From positions 38,370-102,369 of the forward strand of contig NZ_FWFX01000015.1 in NCBI RefSeq assembly GCF_900172335.1: 64,000 bases of DNA, written 5' to 3'. Both the position numbers and the translations under genes were made by a program. Positions 1-9,535 of this stretch are shown here, piece after piece. The notes beneath the pieces are model-generated. The model was not told the origin of the DNA and made no database searches. It was given only the letters and a program-made list of their open reading frames with translations. Position 1 is the first letter of the stretch. Each line of letters begins with the position of its first letter. This DNA is from Roseovarius albus. GTDB lineage: Bacteria; Pseudomonadota; Alphaproteobacteria; Rhodobacterales; Rhodobacteraceae.

Positions 1-60
1 CCTTTACCCACATTTTCCACGTGTTGGTACGAGAGGACGCCGCGTAACTCCAGCTTTCAA

Positions 61-90
61 GCTGTATGGCCGCATTGCAAGAAATACAGC
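61..90 (-). terminator. Possible weak terminator hairpin after the RTX gene
   Basis: GCTGTAT (61-67) can pair with ATACAGC (84-90) across a 16-nt loop, about 35 nt downstream of the RTX stop codon on the minus strand. There is no clear U-tract, so this is only a candidate. Nothing else is recognisable in the first 125 bases. Confidence 0.25.
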
Positions 91-125
91 CATTCAAATA
101 TCAGCGTTTCTCGACACCGTCCAAC

Positions 126-1787
126 TCAAACCAACAAAATATCGTCACCAATAGCGCTGAAATTGCTAATCCCCAATACTTCGAGTTCATTTTCATTTCC
201 GAAATCGAATGTAAGATCTGAACCAGAACTTGATGACAGAGCCTCGAGTTCTTCTAAGGTCATAATTGATCCGACAAGTGCTGTGCTGTCGATAATCAGT
301 TGATCAATCCCGTCTTCAAAATCCTCAACGACATCTTGATCCGAATTAAAGATGAAGTGATCTGCACCCGTGCCCCCTGACATCGAATCGTTGCCTGCTC
401 CTCCATCTAAAGTGTCCTTCCCCTTGCCCCCCATTAGGCGATCATCGCCAGTTCCGCCGTCTAAAGTGTCGCTGCCCATGTTGCCGTGCAGAGTATCGTT
501 GTCTGCGCCTCCCAGCAGCATATCATATCCATTGCCGCCCATCAGACTATCGTCACCGGTACCGCCGTCTAAAGTATCTCTTCCCTTGTTACCGTGCAGA
601 GTATCATTGTCTGCGCCTCCCAGCAGCATATCATATCCATTGCCGCCCATCAGACTATCGTCACCGGTACCGCCGTCTAAAGTATCTCTTCCCTTGTTAC
701 CGTGCAGAGTATCGTTGTCTGCGCCTCCCAGCAGCATATCATATCCATTGCCGCCCATCAGACTATCGTCACCGGTACCGCCGTCTAAAGTGTCTTTTCC
801 GATGTTACCGTATAGAGTATCGTCGTCTGCGCCTCCCAGCAGCATATCATATCCATAGCCACCAATCAGAAGATCATAGCCAGTGCCGCCTTCTAAAGTG
901 TCGCTTCCCATGTTGCCGTGCAGAGTATCGTTGCCTGCGCCTCCCAGCAGCATATCATATCCATAGCCACCAATCAGAAGATCATAGCCAGTGCCGCCTT
1001 CTAAAGTGTCGCTTCCCATGTTGCCGTGCAGAGTATCGTTGCCTGCGCCTCCCTGCAGCATATCATTTCCGTAACCGCCAAACAGGCGATCATAGCCAGT
1101 GCCGCCTTCTAAAGTGTCGCGTCCCATGTTGCCGTGCAGAGTATCGTTGCCTGCGCCGCCCTGCAGCATATCATTTCCGTAGCCGCCTATTAGCGTGTCG
1201 TCACCAAGGTCACCTAAAAGAGTGTCATTCCCGCCGCGCCCAAAAATCTTGTCATCGCCATCACATCCTCGCAGGATATTGTCTAATCCATTGCCCTTTA
1301 ACGTATCATTGAAGTTCGAACCGATAATGCCTTCTATGGAAATATAGATGTCACCTTTGTGCTGACCAGAGCTTTGATAGGAATTCAAAAGATCGATCCA
1401 AACACCTGATTTCGAAGTTTTAAAACTTACAAAGTCTACACCATCCCCTCCGTTCAGCACATCCTTTCCATTGCCGCCATCAAGTGTATCAGATCCGTCC
1501 CCCCCGATCAGAGTGTCCTTGCCATTGCCGCCGGATAGAAAGTCATCTCCATCGCCGCCATAGACGCGATCTTTGCCATTGCCGCCATAAGCTTCGTCGT
1601 CACCGCCTCCGCCGTGCAGCTCATCCTTTCCATTCTCTCCAAACAGAGTGTCATCGCCCAAAAGGCCCTTGATGGTATCATGACCATTACCGCCAAGTAT
1701 CTCGTTGTCTCCAGAATCGCCGACTAGATAGCTTGAGCCATTGCTGCCTTTATTGCTGCCTTTATCGAACCCATAATCCTTACGCAT
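126..1787 (-). CDS. RTX (haemolysin-type) calcium-binding repeat protein
   Basis: Protein of about 553 aa made almost wholly of nine-residue GGxGxDxLx repeats, which fold as a calcium-loaded parallel beta-roll. Such proteins are exported by type I secretion through an uncleaved C-terminal signal. The C-terminal ~80 residues (GADHFIFN..., then an acidic, hydrophobic tail ending DDILLV) fit that signal. I chose the ATG at 1787 (MRKDYGFDKG) because GGGGGG lies 6-7 nt upstream; an alternative TTG start at 1832 would add 15 residues. No type I ABC exporter or membrane-fusion gene is in the window, so the exporter must be elsewhere. No catalytic domain is visible: it may be a surface or matrix protein rather than a toxin. 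The middle is a nearly identical 36-residue tandem repeat (listed separately). Confidence 0.9.
   Translation of the reverse strand: MRKDYGFDKGSNKGSNGSSYLVGDSGDNEILGGNGHDTIKGLLGDDTLFGENGKDELHGGGGDDEAYGGNGKDRVYGGDGDDFLSGGNGKDTLIGGDGSDTLDGGNGKDVLNGGDGVDFVSFKTSKSGVWIDLLNSYQSSGQHKGDIYISIEGIIGSNFNDTLKGNGLDNILRGCDGDDKIFGRGGNDTLLGDLGDDTLIGGYGNDMLQGGAGNDTLHGNMGRDTLEGGTGYDRLFGGYGNDMLQGGAGNDTLHGNMGSDTLEGGTGYDLLIGGYGYDMLLGGAGNDTLHGNMGSDTLEGGTGYDLLIGGYGYDMLLGGADDDTLYGNIGKDTLDGGTGDDSLMGGNGYDMLLGGADNDTLHGNKGRDTLDGGTGDDSLMGGNGYDMLLGGADNDTLHGNKGRDTLDGGTGDDSLMGGNGYDMLLGGADNDTLHGNMGSDTLDGGTGDDRLMGGKGKDTLDGGAGNDSMSGGTGADHFIFNSDQDVVEDFEDGIDQLIIDSTALVGSIMTLEELEALSSSSGSDLTFDFGNENELEVLGISNFSAIGDDILLV
430..1195 (-). 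repeat. 108-bp tandem repeat array inside the RTX gene
   Basis: About seven copies of a 108-bp unit (36 residues, four RTX nonapeptides). Neighbouring copies around 520-780 are almost identical at DNA level, including the block GACTATCGTCACCGGTACCG, while copies near 850-1200 form a second subtype. This is a higher-order repeat above the nonapeptide and suggests recent unequal crossing-over or gene conversion. Copy number should be polymorphic. Confidence 0.85.
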
Positions 1788-2064
1788 TTCTGCCCCCCAC
1801 AAAAAAAATCTACAAAATTGCTTCTTCGTCAAAGCGGACTAAAGAATACATTGAGACGGCGATTTTCGCAAATTTGCTTAAATTTCCACCAAATCTGCGC
1901 GGTTAGGCAGGGCCAACCGTTTGAGAGCATTCAACTCAGAGAGCGGATAGATCGATCGCTTACTAAACCAGTGAGGGCAGGAAGGTCATAAACCGGTCTA
2001 GCCCCAAACAAAAGTTAGAAGCCTCGCGAGTTTGTTAAGATTCAGTAATTCGAGAATTATCTCG

Positions 2065-2100
2065 ATATATGCCAGAGCAAATTACTGCTCTGGCATATAT
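2065..2100 (-). terminator. Perfect 15-bp hairpin after DUF1467
   Basis: ATATATGCCAGAGCA (2065-2079), loop AATTAC, TGCTCTGGCATATAT (2086-2100). It lies 5 nt past the DUF1467 stop on the minus strand and is the probable end of the mce-DUF1467 transcript. It has no strong U-tract beyond the AU-rich stem base. The rest of 1833-2064 (RTX upstream region) shows no gene. Confidence 0.6.
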
Positions 2101-2105
2101 TGCGA

Positions 2106-2381
2106 TTAACTCGCAGGCCCCATCCGATTGAACATATCAATGTCACGAACACTGATTACACCAGAGATGATGATACCAGCGACAATCACCCACAGCACTG
2201 TTGCGATGCCCGTGGTGATCCAGGCCTTTTTCTTCAGGTGGTGCTTTTCCGGTGACCCGGCATGGGTCCCGGGTATCACATCACCAGCCTCGCCTTGGGT
2301 TTGAATCCGGATCGGGATGACGGTCAGGAACGTCATGAACCAGATCACCAGATACAGAACGATCCCCGAAGCGACACCCAT
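2106..2381 (-). CDS. DUF1467 family small membrane protein
   Basis: 91 aa with two hydrophobic segments (about residues 5-23 and 54-75) separated by a charged loop rich in H and K, and a motif TFLTVIPIRIQTQGE after the first helix that is typical of DUF1467. The family is common in alphaproteobacteria; function unknown. The start codon overlaps the mce stop by one base, so the two genes are translationally coupled. Inner membrane location is inferred from the two helices. Confidence 0.85.
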   Translation of the reverse strand: MGVASGIVLYLVIWFMTFLTVIPIRIQTQGEAGDVIPGTHAGSPEKHHLKKKAWITTGIATVLWVIVAGIIISGVISVRDIDMFNRMGPAS

Positions 2382-2785
2382 CAGACCTGCTCCAGCTCAA
2401 CCAGACAACCGTTGAAGTCCTTCGGGTGCAGGAACAGCACGGGTTTGCCATGGGCGCCAATCTTTGGCTCACCACTGCCCAAAACACGTGCGCCAGTTTC
2501 TTTCAGGTGATCACGGGCTGCAATGATGTCATCAACCTCGTAACAGACATGGTGAATGCCACCAGAGGGGTTCTTTTCCAGAAAGCCATTGATCGGGCTG
2601 TCATCACCCAAGGGATAGAGCAATTCGATTTTGGTATTCGGCAGTTCAATGAAGATCACGGTGACGCCGTGGTCTGGCTCATCCTGAGGTGCGCCGACAT
2701 TGGCCCCCAGCGCATTCCGATACTGATCTGCTGCGGCCTCAAGATCTGGCACAGCAATGGCAACGTGGTTTAGGCGTCCGATCAT
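2381..2785 (-). CDS. mce: Methylmalonyl-CoA epimerase
   Basis: 134 aa, the normal length. Interconverts (2S)- and (2R)-methylmalonyl-CoA in the propionyl-CoA to succinyl-CoA route. Two vicinal-oxygen-chelate (glyoxalase) modules are visible: LNHVAIAVPDL at the N-terminus and GGIHHVCYEVDD in the middle. Likely metal ligands are H7, H78 or H79 and E130. It is followed directly by DUF1467. No propionyl-CoA carboxylase or mutase gene is in the window. Confidence 0.92.
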   Translation of the reverse strand: MIGRLNHVAIAVPDLEAAADQYRNALGANVGAPQDEPDHGVTVIFIELPNTKIELLYPLGDDSPINGFLEKNPSGGIHHVCYEVDDIIAARDHLKETGARVLGSGEPKIGAHGKPVLFLHPKDFNGCLVELEQV

Positions 2786-2930
2786 CCTATCGCTCCTAGT
2801 TCATCTGTTTGCCTGTGTTATGGGGTGCGATTGCCCGTCTGGCAAGCGACAGGGCGCCGCATCCCTGCAATTAACAGATCATTCACCATGACAACTTAGC
2901 GTGATCAGGCAACCACATGGAGGACGGATC

Positions 2931-3638
2931 ATGGAAGACCTGATTTTGAAGCGCAATCCAACGCGTAAGCATCCATTGCTGGGGCTCACTGTATTGGTGG
3001 TCGAAGATAGCAAGTTTGCCAGCGATGCCATGCGGTTGATGTGCCTGCGCAGTGGCGCACGCATTCGCCGCGCCGACTGCCTTTGTTCAGCCCGCAAGCA
3101 CCTCAAAGTCTACCGACCATCCGTGGTGATCATTGATGTGGGTTTACCGGACGGATCTGGTTTGGAGTTGATCAAAGATCTGCACGCGGCACGCCCGAGG
3201 GTCAACGTCTTGCTCGGGATGAGCGGCGATGACGCCCAGCAAGAAGCAACAACGAACGCCGGGGCTGATGGGTTTGTTGCGAAGCCCTTGGTAAACCTTG
3301 CGTATTTTCAAACGACTATCCTGTCTCATTTGGATTCTTCTGCACAGGTCACAGGCTTGCAAGAAGTCGGAAGCCAATCCATCGAGCCGGACCAGATCGC
3401 ATATCAGGATGATATGTCACATGCAGCGACATTGCTGGAAGCGCAACAAGACGACACATCTCTGGAATATGTCACGCAGTTTTTGCGAAGCGTTGCGACA
3501 TCTGCAGGGGACATGAGGTTGGAAAAAGCCGCCAAAAACTTGTCGCGGGCGACATCGCAGGGCTACGTTCCGCGCAGTATCGTCAGAGAGGTTTTGGGAA
3601 TGTTGCAGCACCGCATGGACCAAACGGCGGCGTTTTGA
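2931..3638 (+). CDS. Response regulator receiver protein without DNA-binding domain
   Basis: 235 aa from the ATG at 2931, chosen because GGAGGA sits at 2919-2924; the longer frame from 2901 has no ribosome site. Residues ~19-140 are a CheY-like receiver: VVEDS acidic pair (E25, D26), phospho-acceptor D69 in VVIIDVGLPDGSG, and the conserved lysine in GFVAKPL. The C-terminal ~90 residues (alpha-helical, LEKAAKNLSRATSQG) show no HTH, GGDEF, EAL or kinase motif. No histidine kinase is adjacent, so this is an orphan regulator, perhaps acting through protein-protein contact. Confidence 0.8.
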   Translation: MEDLILKRNPTRKHPLLGLTVLVVEDSKFASDAMRLMCLRSGARIRRADCLCSARKHLKVYRPSVVIIDVGLPDGSGLELIKDLHAARPRVNVLLGMSGDDAQQEATTNAGADGFVAKPLVNLAYFQTTILSHLDSSAQVTGLQEVGSQSIEPDQIAYQDDMSHAATLLEAQQDDTSLEYVTQFLRSVATSAGDMRLEKAAKNLSRATSQGYVPRSIVREVLGMLQHRMDQTAAF

Positions 3639-3667
3639 TCCCTCTGCCTGCTAGCCAGACAGAGGGA
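3639..3667. terminator. Hairpin between convergent genes
   Basis: TCCCTCTG (3639-3646) pairs with CAGAGGGA (3660-3667). It starts at the receiver-gene stop codon and lies 14 nt from the end of aspS, so it could end both transcripts. Confidence 0.5.
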
Positions 3668-3681
3668 AATGCGTAAGTAGT

Positions 3682-5457
3682 TTAATCCTGAGGAATGACG
3701 CGCAGGTTCAATTCCATCAGCTGATCCGGTGTCGGCTCGGATGGCGCAGCCATCATCAGATCTTCGGCACGTTGGTTCATCGGGAACATGATGACCTCGC
3801 GAATGTTGGCTTCATCTGCCAACAGCATGACGATACGGTCGATGCCCGCAGCACAACCACCGTGTGGTGGGGCGCCATATTGGAAGGCGTTGACCATACC
3901 GCCAAAGCGCTTTTCAACCTCTTCCTTGCCGTAACCCGCGATTTCAAAGGCCTTGAACATGATTTCAGGGCGGTGGTTCCGGATCGCGCCTGAGACCAGT
4001 TCATAACCGTTGCATGAAAGGTCATACTGGTATCCTAGAACGTCCAGCGGATTGCCTTCGAGGGCTTCCATGCCACCCTGCGGCATCGAGAACGGATTGT
4101 GCTCAAAGTCAATCTTGCCAGATTCGTCGTCTTGCTCGTAAATCGGGAAATCCACAATCCAGGCAAAGGCAAAGCGATCTTTGTCGGTCAAGCCCAGCTC
4201 CTCGCCGATCGCAACACGGGCTTTGCCAGCGATCGTTTCAAAGGCTTTTGGCTTACCACCAAGGAAGAAGGCCGCGTCGCCAACACCAAGACCTAGTTGC
4301 TGACGGATGGCTTCAGTACGCTCTGGGCCAATGTTTTTGGCCAGTGGACCTGCCGCTTCCATGCCCTCGCCTTGATCCCGCCAGAAGATATAGCCCATAC
4401 CAGGCAGGCCTTCTTTTTGCGCGAAAGCATTCATACGGTCGCAGAACTTGCGTGAGCCACCTTTGGGGGCTGGAATGGCGCGAATTTCCGTACCCTCCTG
4501 CTCCAGCAGCTTGGCAAAGATTGCAAATCCTGAACCACGGAAGTGATCTGAAACCACTTGCATTTTAATCGGGTTGCGCAGGTCGGGCTTGTCGGTACCA
4601 TACCACAGCGCCGCATCACGGTACGAGATTTGCGGCCAGTCCTGATCAACCGGGCGACCACCACCGAATTCTTCGAAAATGCCTGCTAGAACGGGCTTGA
4701 TGGTGTCGAAGACATCCTGCTGCTCAACAAACGACATCTCAAGATCGAGCTGATAGAAGTCGGTGGGCGAGCGGTCAGCACGCGGGTCTTCATCACGGAA
4801 GCACGGCGCGATCTGGAAATACTTGTCAAAACCCGACACCATGATCAGCTGCTTGAACTGCTGCGGGGCCTGCGGCAGAGCATAGAACTTGCCGGGATGC
4901 AGGCGCGACGGCACGAGGAAGTCACGCGCTCCTTCGGGGCTGGATGCAGTGATGATCGGCGTTTGGTATTCGCGGAAGTTGATATCCCACATCCGGCGAC
5001 GGATCGAAGCAACCACATCCGAACGCATGGTCATGTTGCGCTGCATCACATCGCGACGCAGGTCAAGATAGCGATAGCGCAGACGAGTTTCTTCGGGATA
5101 TTCTTGATCGCCGAACACGATCAAAGGAAGCTCTTCAGAGCTGCCCAGAACCTCAAGATCACGCACAAAAACTTCAACCTCACCAGTTGGCAGCTTGGCG
5201 TTCACTAGGCTTTCGTCACGCGCCTTAACCTCGCCATCAATGCGAATGCACCATTCGGAACGAACTTTTTCAACCTCAGCAAAAACAGGGCTATCGGGGT
5301 CACACAATACCTGCGTTACGCCATAGTGATCGCGCAAGTCGATGAACAAGACACCGCCGTGGTCGCGGATGCGGTGCACCCAGCCCGACAGGCGGACGGT
5401 CTGCCCGACATTGGATTTGTTCAACTCTGCGCATGTATGGCTGCGATATGCGTGCAT
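3682..5457 (-). CDS. aspS: Aspartyl-tRNA synthetase (probably non-discriminating)
   Basis: 591 aa, normal for a bacterial class II AspRS. It has an N-terminal OB-fold anticodon-binding domain (residues ~15-105), motif 2 [10 protein letters not shown] (220-229), the GAD insertion in the middle, and motif 3 [13 protein letters not shown] near the C-terminus. The loop after [11 protein letters not shown] carries a histidine (H33) where E. coli has leucine, and the RDES stretch (80-83) lacks the E. coli lysine. In Pseudomonas aeruginosa the equivalent His and Gly mark an enzyme that charges both tRNA-Asp and tRNA-Asn, so this enzyme probably feeds GatCAB as well. That last step is inference. Confidence 0.97.
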   Translation of the reverse strand: MHAYRSHTCAELNKSNVGQTVRLSGWVHRIRDHGGVLFIDLRDHYGVTQVLCDPDSPVFAEVEKVRSEWCIRIDGEVKARDESLVNAKLPTGEVEVFVRDLEVLGSSEELPLIVFGDQEYPEETRLRYRYLDLRRDVMQRNMTMRSDVVASIRRRMWDINFREYQTPIITASSPEGARDFLVPSRLHPGKFYALPQAPQQFKQLIMVSGFDKYFQIAPCFRDEDPRADRSPTDFYQLDLEMSFVEQQDVFDTIKPVLAGIFEEFGGGRPVDQDWPQISYRDAALWYGTDKPDLRNPIKMQVVSDHFRGSGFAIFAKLLEQEGTEIRAIPAPKGGSRKFCDRMNAFAQKEGLPGMGYIFWRDQGEGMEAAGPLAKNIGPERTEAIRQQLGLGVGDAAFFLGGKPKAFETIAGKARVAIGEELGLTDKDRFAFAWIVDFPIYEQDDESGKIDFEHNPFSMPQGGMEALEGNPLDVLGYQYDLSCNGYELVSGAIRNHRPEIMFKAFEIAGYGKEEVEKRFGGMVNAFQYGAPPHGGCAAGIDRIVMLLADEANIREVIMFPMNQRAEDLMMAAPSEPTPDQLMELNLRVIPQD

Positions 5458-5703
5458 GATGCCCTTTCCGGCCCCGTGTCAGGGCGCTTATGTGATCGGC
5501 GTCGATACACCTTGGCCGGGGGTCAAAGTCAAGGGGTGCGGGGGACATGACTCGGCACAAAATCGCAAAAACATTTACAGAGTCGATTTTTTGGTCGAAA
5601 ATACCTGCCGTAATCGCATTATAGGAATACATTCGAGCAGCTTTGAAGAACGTACATCACCGGGTGAGTAGGCAGATTTACCGCCGAAATTTGGAGATGA
5701 AGC

Positions 5704-6933
5704 ATGTGGACCAAAGCACTTGGCGGGATGCTAACGCATATGTTCCGCCACGGAGAATTGAAACTGACATTGGCCGATGGCACAGTGATGCGCTTTGGCG
5801 ATGGTGCTGCGCCTCATATCGCGCTGACCTTTCATGATCCATCCCTGCCCCGCAAAGTTATCATGTCACCCGATCTGGCCGTGGGCGAGGCCTACATGGA
5901 TGGTCGTTTGACGATCGAAGACGACAATTTGCGCGGGTTCCTAAGTTTGGCAATTTCCAACATGTCCCTGCAAGGTCAACCGTGGTTTCGCAAACCTTTG
6001 GTGTTTGGGCGTCACATATTGCGAAACCTTCATCAATTTAATCCGGCGGCCAAAGCTCAAGCCAATGTGGCGCATCACTATGACCTGTCCGGCGCTTTGT
6101 ACGATCTATTTTTGGATGAAGACCGGCAGTATTCCTGCGCCTATTTCTCCTCCCCCAACTTGACATTGGAGCAGGCGCAAAATGCCAAGAAACACCACAT
6201 CGCCCGCAAACTTCGAATTGAGCCGGGGATGCGTGTGCTGGACATTGGCTGCGGCTGGGGCGGCATGGGGTTGACGCTAGCACGTGATTACGGCGCACAG
6301 GTGGTGGGTGTGACTCTGTCAAGAGAACAGCACCAAATGGCCAACCAACGTGCCAAGAATGCAGGACTGGAGGCCCAAGCCCATTTTGAATTGATGGATT
6401 ACCGTCATATCGATGGGCAGTTTGACAGGATTGTCTCGGTTGGCATGTTCGAACATGTGGGCGCGCCGCATTATGCAGAATACTTTCGCACCGTTCGCGA
6501 GCGTCTGACAGAGAATGGCGTGGCCTTGATCCATACCATTGGCCGGTCGGAGCCTCCGGGCACCAGCAGTCCTTGGATTACCAAATACATTTTTCCTGGG
6601 GGTTATGTGCCTGCCCTGTCAGAAACGGCCCGCGCGATTGAGTCGACCGATCTCTATGCAATCGATGTAGAGATTTGGCGGCTCCACTACGCTGAAACAC
6701 TCCGCCACTGGCAGAAACGGTTTGAAGCCAACATCGACACGGCCCGCGCGCTTTATGACGAACGGTTCTGCCGGATGTGGCGGTATTATCTTATTGCTAG
6801 CGAAATGACATTCCGCATGGGGCGGCAGGTGGTGTTCCAGTTTCAGCTGTCGCCAAAGCAGGATGCGGTGCCTCTGACACGGGACTACTTGTACCCGGCG
6901 AAAGGCGAAGAGCAGCTAAAAGCGGCCGAGTAA
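5704..6933 (+). CDS. cfa: Cyclopropane-fatty-acyl-phospholipid synthase family methyltransferase
   Basis: 409 aa, the usual length. It transfers a methylene group from S-adenosylmethionine to the double bond of membrane phospholipid acyl chains. The N-terminal lipid-binding region (~1-110) is followed by NVAHHYDLSG and QYSCAYF, both CFA-synthase hallmarks, and the SAM site VLDIGCGWGG (178-187). Bicarbonate and active-site segments such as SVGMFEHVG and FPGGYVP are present. The stop codon abuts the stop of the convergent pabC gene with no spacer. Several CFA paralogues exist in this group, some with other roles, so the exact product is not certain. Confidence 0.88.
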   Translation: MWTKALGGMLTHMFRHGELKLTLADGTVMRFGDGAAPHIALTFHDPSLPRKVIMSPDLAVGEAYMDGRLTIEDDNLRGFLSLAISNMSLQGQPWFRKPLVFGRHILRNLHQFNPAAKAQANVAHHYDLSGALYDLFLDEDRQYSCAYFSSPNLTLEQAQNAKKHHIARKLRIEPGMRVLDIGCGWGGMGLTLARDYGAQVVGVTLSREQHQMANQRAKNAGLEAQAHFELMDYRHIDGQFDRIVSVGMFEHVGAPHYAEYFRTVRERLTENGVALIHTIGRSEPPGTSSPWITKYIFPGGYVPALSETARAIESTDLYAIDVEIWRLHYAETLRHWQKRFEANIDTARALYDERFCRMWRYYLIASEMTFRMGRQVVFQFQLSPKQDAVPLTRDYLYPAKGEEQLKAAE

Positions 6934-7578
6934 TTAGGTCAACATTGCTGGGATCATGCCCCGTAGTGAGTTCCCCACCCAAATGTTGCGCGCCTTTTGC
7001 AGGTCTTGGACAGAGACGACTCGCTCGGCATAGCGGCCACTAGCCAGTTCGGTTTCTCGTAGGATTCCCGGCAGCAACCCAGACGTTAGCGGTGGCGTGA
7101 CAAATGCGCCTTCTGCCGTTTTGACGAAGACGTTGGTGATTGTCCCCTCGCACAGCTCATCTCGTTCATTGAGAAAGATCACCTCATCCACACCATCAGG
7201 CAGCTGGACACGGGTTTGATCGTAAAGGGCGCGCTGCGTGGTCTTATGGGACAACCACAGGTCACCGCTGTTTAACCGTTCCGGCGAAATAGCCAAGCGC
7301 CACGCTTGCGACGGCGCCATACCCAGAGCAAAGGTCATAAGGTCAAGTTGCCCGTCGCGATCCAATGTCATGCGACACCTGAGCGCCCGATCATCCGATA
7401 GGCCGTCTGCAACTTCACGCGCCTCACTGACGTCAAACGGGATATTCAAAACCTCAGCCGAACGCGCCATGCGCGCCAAATGTCGATCCAGCCGGGCACA
7501 GCCCTGCCCCGGCACGTAACCGAAGGTTTCGATCAGTCTGAAGTTCCGGTCAGACGGCGGGCAAAGCGGGTTTTCCAT
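6934..7578 (-). CDS. pabC: Aminotransferase class IV, probable 4-amino-4-deoxychorismate lyase
   Basis: 214 aa, shorter than most PabC (~270). PLP lysine in SHKTTQRALYD (K111), the phosphate-loop motif CEGTITNVFV, and the C-terminal SLRGMIPAML are typical of the fold-type IV family. The start overlaps the end of pabB by 46 nt in another frame, so the two are translationally linked. With PabB it would supply p-aminobenzoate for folate. The short N-terminus means the first strand found in E. coli PabC is reduced. Confidence 0.85.
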   Translation of the reverse strand: MENPLCPPSDRNFRLIETFGYVPGQGCARLDRHLARMARSAEVLNIPFDVSEAREVADGLSDDRALRCRMTLDRDGQLDLMTFALGMAPSQAWRLAISPERLNSGDLWLSHKTTQRALYDQTRVQLPDGVDEVIFLNERDELCEGTITNVFVKTAEGAFVTPPLTSGLLPGILRETELASGRYAERVVSVQDLQKARNIWVGNSLRGMIPAMLT

Positions 7579-8657
7579 AGCGCTTCCTCGTATTCGCTCT
7601 CGGCGGTACTGTCGTAGACCACGCCGCCACCCACATTGAACGCCACTTGATCATTCTCGATCATCAGCGTTCGAATGGCCACATTGAATTCTGCATTCCC
7701 GTCCGGCGCAGCCCAACCAATGGTCCCGCAATAGATGTCGCGGGCCTGGTATTCCAGTTCGTCAATGATCTCCATCGCGCGCAGCTTTGGGGCACCCGTG
7801 ATTGACCCGCACGGAAACAACGCTTGCAGGATATCGGGCAGACCGGTGCCCGCTTGCATTTTCCCGGCCACAAGGGATGTCATCTGGTGCACGGTTTCAA
7901 AGCTTTCAATTGCAAAGAGTTCGGGCACCTCAACACTACCCGCCTCGCAAATGCGCGAGATGTCATTGCGCAACAGATCCACGATCATCAGGTTTTCAGC
8001 ACGGTTCTTTTCATCGGTTTGCAGGAAATAGCGACGGCGTGCATCCTCAGTCGCATCCTCGCTGCGCGGCTGGGTTCCCTTCATGGGCCGGGTTTCGATC
8101 CGACCGTCAGGTGTGGTTTTGAAAAACAGCTCAGGTGAACGCGACAACACATCCGGCCGCCCTTCCTCAGTCACTAAGGCGCCGTATCGCACTGGCTGAA
8201 TATCACACAGAGCCTGATAGATAGCCTCGCTGTTGCCTTGTGCTGACGCTGACAAAGGAAAGGTCAGATTGGCCTGATAGATATCGCCCGCGCAGATATA
8301 ATCGTGCACACGGGCAAAGGCCTCGCCGTATTCGTTCTCGGACCAGCCAGCCTGAACGTCTGCGAAAGTCGCTGAACCAGGCTGAAGGTCCTCTGCTTTC
8401 TCTGGGCCAACATAGACCCCAAAATTCAACAGTGGCAGTCGGCGCTCCTGCGGCATCAATTCATGCAGACGCGGCTCCAGCGCGTAGCCCAACTCATATG
8501 TCGCATAACCTGCCAGCCAATGGCCGCTCAAACGCGCCTCGTTGAGCAGTTCAAACGCGCGCGGCACATCAGCTGGTTCCTCCGCCACAATCTGTTTGAT
8601 TGGGCGGGAAAAACAGCAGGCGGCCTCGGAGGGGCCATGATCAAAGCGAATCTTCAC
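7533..8657 (-). CDS. pabB: Aminodeoxychorismate synthase component I
   Basis: 374 aa with a GTG start (GGAG about 8 nt upstream). It makes 4-amino-4-deoxychorismate from chorismate and ammonia. Chorismate-binding domain motifs: RSPELFFK, the PMKGTQPR segment with the lysine that defines PabB against anthranilate synthase, MIVDLLRNDISR, CGSITGAPKLRAMEII, and GGGVVYDSTAESEYEE at the C-terminus. It is the short version, without the full N-terminal tryptophan-binding extension of TrpE. No glutamine amidotransferase (pabA) is adjacent. Confidence 0.93.
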   Translation of the reverse strand: MKIRFDHGPSEAACCFSRPIKQIVAEEPADVPRAFELLNEARLSGHWLAGYATYELGYALEPRLHELMPQERRLPLLNFGVYVGPEKAEDLQPGSATFADVQAGWSENEYGEAFARVHDYICAGDIYQANLTFPLSASAQGNSEAIYQALCDIQPVRYGALVTEEGRPDVLSRSPELFFKTTPDGRIETRPMKGTQPRSEDATEDARRRYFLQTDEKNRAENLMIVDLLRNDISRICEAGSVEVPELFAIESFETVHQMTSLVAGKMQAGTGLPDILQALFPCGSITGAPKLRAMEIIDELEYQARDIYCGTIGWAAPDGNAEFNVAIRTLMIENDQVAFNVGGGVVYDSTAESEYEEALWKTRFARRLTGTSD

Positions 8658-8744
8658 GCCGTGCGCTCCGTCTGATGATGGGTGTGTCTACTCGCTTGAG
8701 CACGAAATGACAGCCACTTTTTGCAGCGCTAACATTCATATGTA

Positions 8745-9407
8745 TCAAAATGGGCGTGTCACATTGCCGGAATAGAAATAAATCCCAAGACCGAAGATGA
8801 AGATCAGGTTGCCACCGATTGCATGCAATAACACCGCCTGCGGAAAATTGCGGGCATAGACATAGGAATACGCAAACAGCAAGCTCCCACAAAATGTCAT
8901 CAAGGTGACAACGATGTTCCAATACATCAGGTGAGCCAGCGCAAATAAAGCGCTGTTCGACAAAACGGCTATGCCCGGAGACGGTAGGATGGCCTTGTAC
9001 CGCTCAAAAAACAGTGCGCGATAGACGATTTCCTGCGGCAGGGCGGACAGTATCGGATAGAGCAGTAGAATCATCAGCAGCAAAGTCATATTGTGCCGCG
9101 CCAGGCCAAAGGCCGCATGTGGTGCAAAATAGGTTACAACCGCATAACAAATCACCGCAGTTGTTGCCGAGAACCCAAAGATCAACATCCAGTTCAAGGT
9201 TGAAAACCCTCGAAACAGATCTGCGCAGCTAAACCCCGGCGTGCGATAAAGCAACCAAAGTCCGATAAACATCAACAGAAACAAGACCGGGAACAACCAA
9301 TTTGCAGGCAAAAACACTGCCATCACAACCGGGGCCAGAACAAAGATCCCGATCATTTCGACCCACAACTGTGCGCGTGATCTGACCTGCGAGATTGGAT
9401 GGTTCAT
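8745..9407 (-). CDS. CPBP family intramembrane metalloprotease
   Basis: 220 aa with about six hydrophobic segments. It has the three CPBP (Rce1-like/Abi) motifs: PQEIVYRALFF in place of the usual EExxxR (first Glu is Gln), FALAH, and LLHAIGGN. The family includes CAAX-prenyl proteases and bacteriocin self-immunity proteins; substrate unknown here. Q for E in the first motif is tolerated in some members but could reduce activity. It stands alone, divergent from carB. Confidence 0.85.
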   Translation of the reverse strand: MNHPISQVRSRAQLWVEMIGIFVLAPVVMAVFLPANWLFPVLFLLMFIGLWLLYRTPGFSCADLFRGFSTLNWMLIFGFSATTAVICYAVVTYFAPHAAFGLARHNMTLLLMILLLYPILSALPQEIVYRALFFERYKAILPSPGIAVLSNSALFALAHLMYWNIVVTLMTFCGSLLFAYSYVYARNFPQAVLLHAIGGNLIFIFGLGIYFYSGNVTRPF

Positions 9408-9535
9408 AGGTTTTGCGTCCCTCTTGATTTCCCCTTACATAGGTGTCGCAGGATGCGCTGCCAACAAGCTCTTGCACATAGGCTATGGATGTCTATAACC
9501 CGCAACAATTTGCCATCTGCCGACTCGAGGAACCC

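Noticed and set aside
370..858. Plus-strand proline-rich frame
   Set aside because: Antisense shadow of the RTX repeats; the PPSKVSLP-type repeats mirror the GGxGxD coding strand and have no ribosome site.
430..1195. Repeats considered as a CRISPR array
   Set aside because: Units are in-frame coding RTX repeats of 108 bp with no unique spacers or cas genes.
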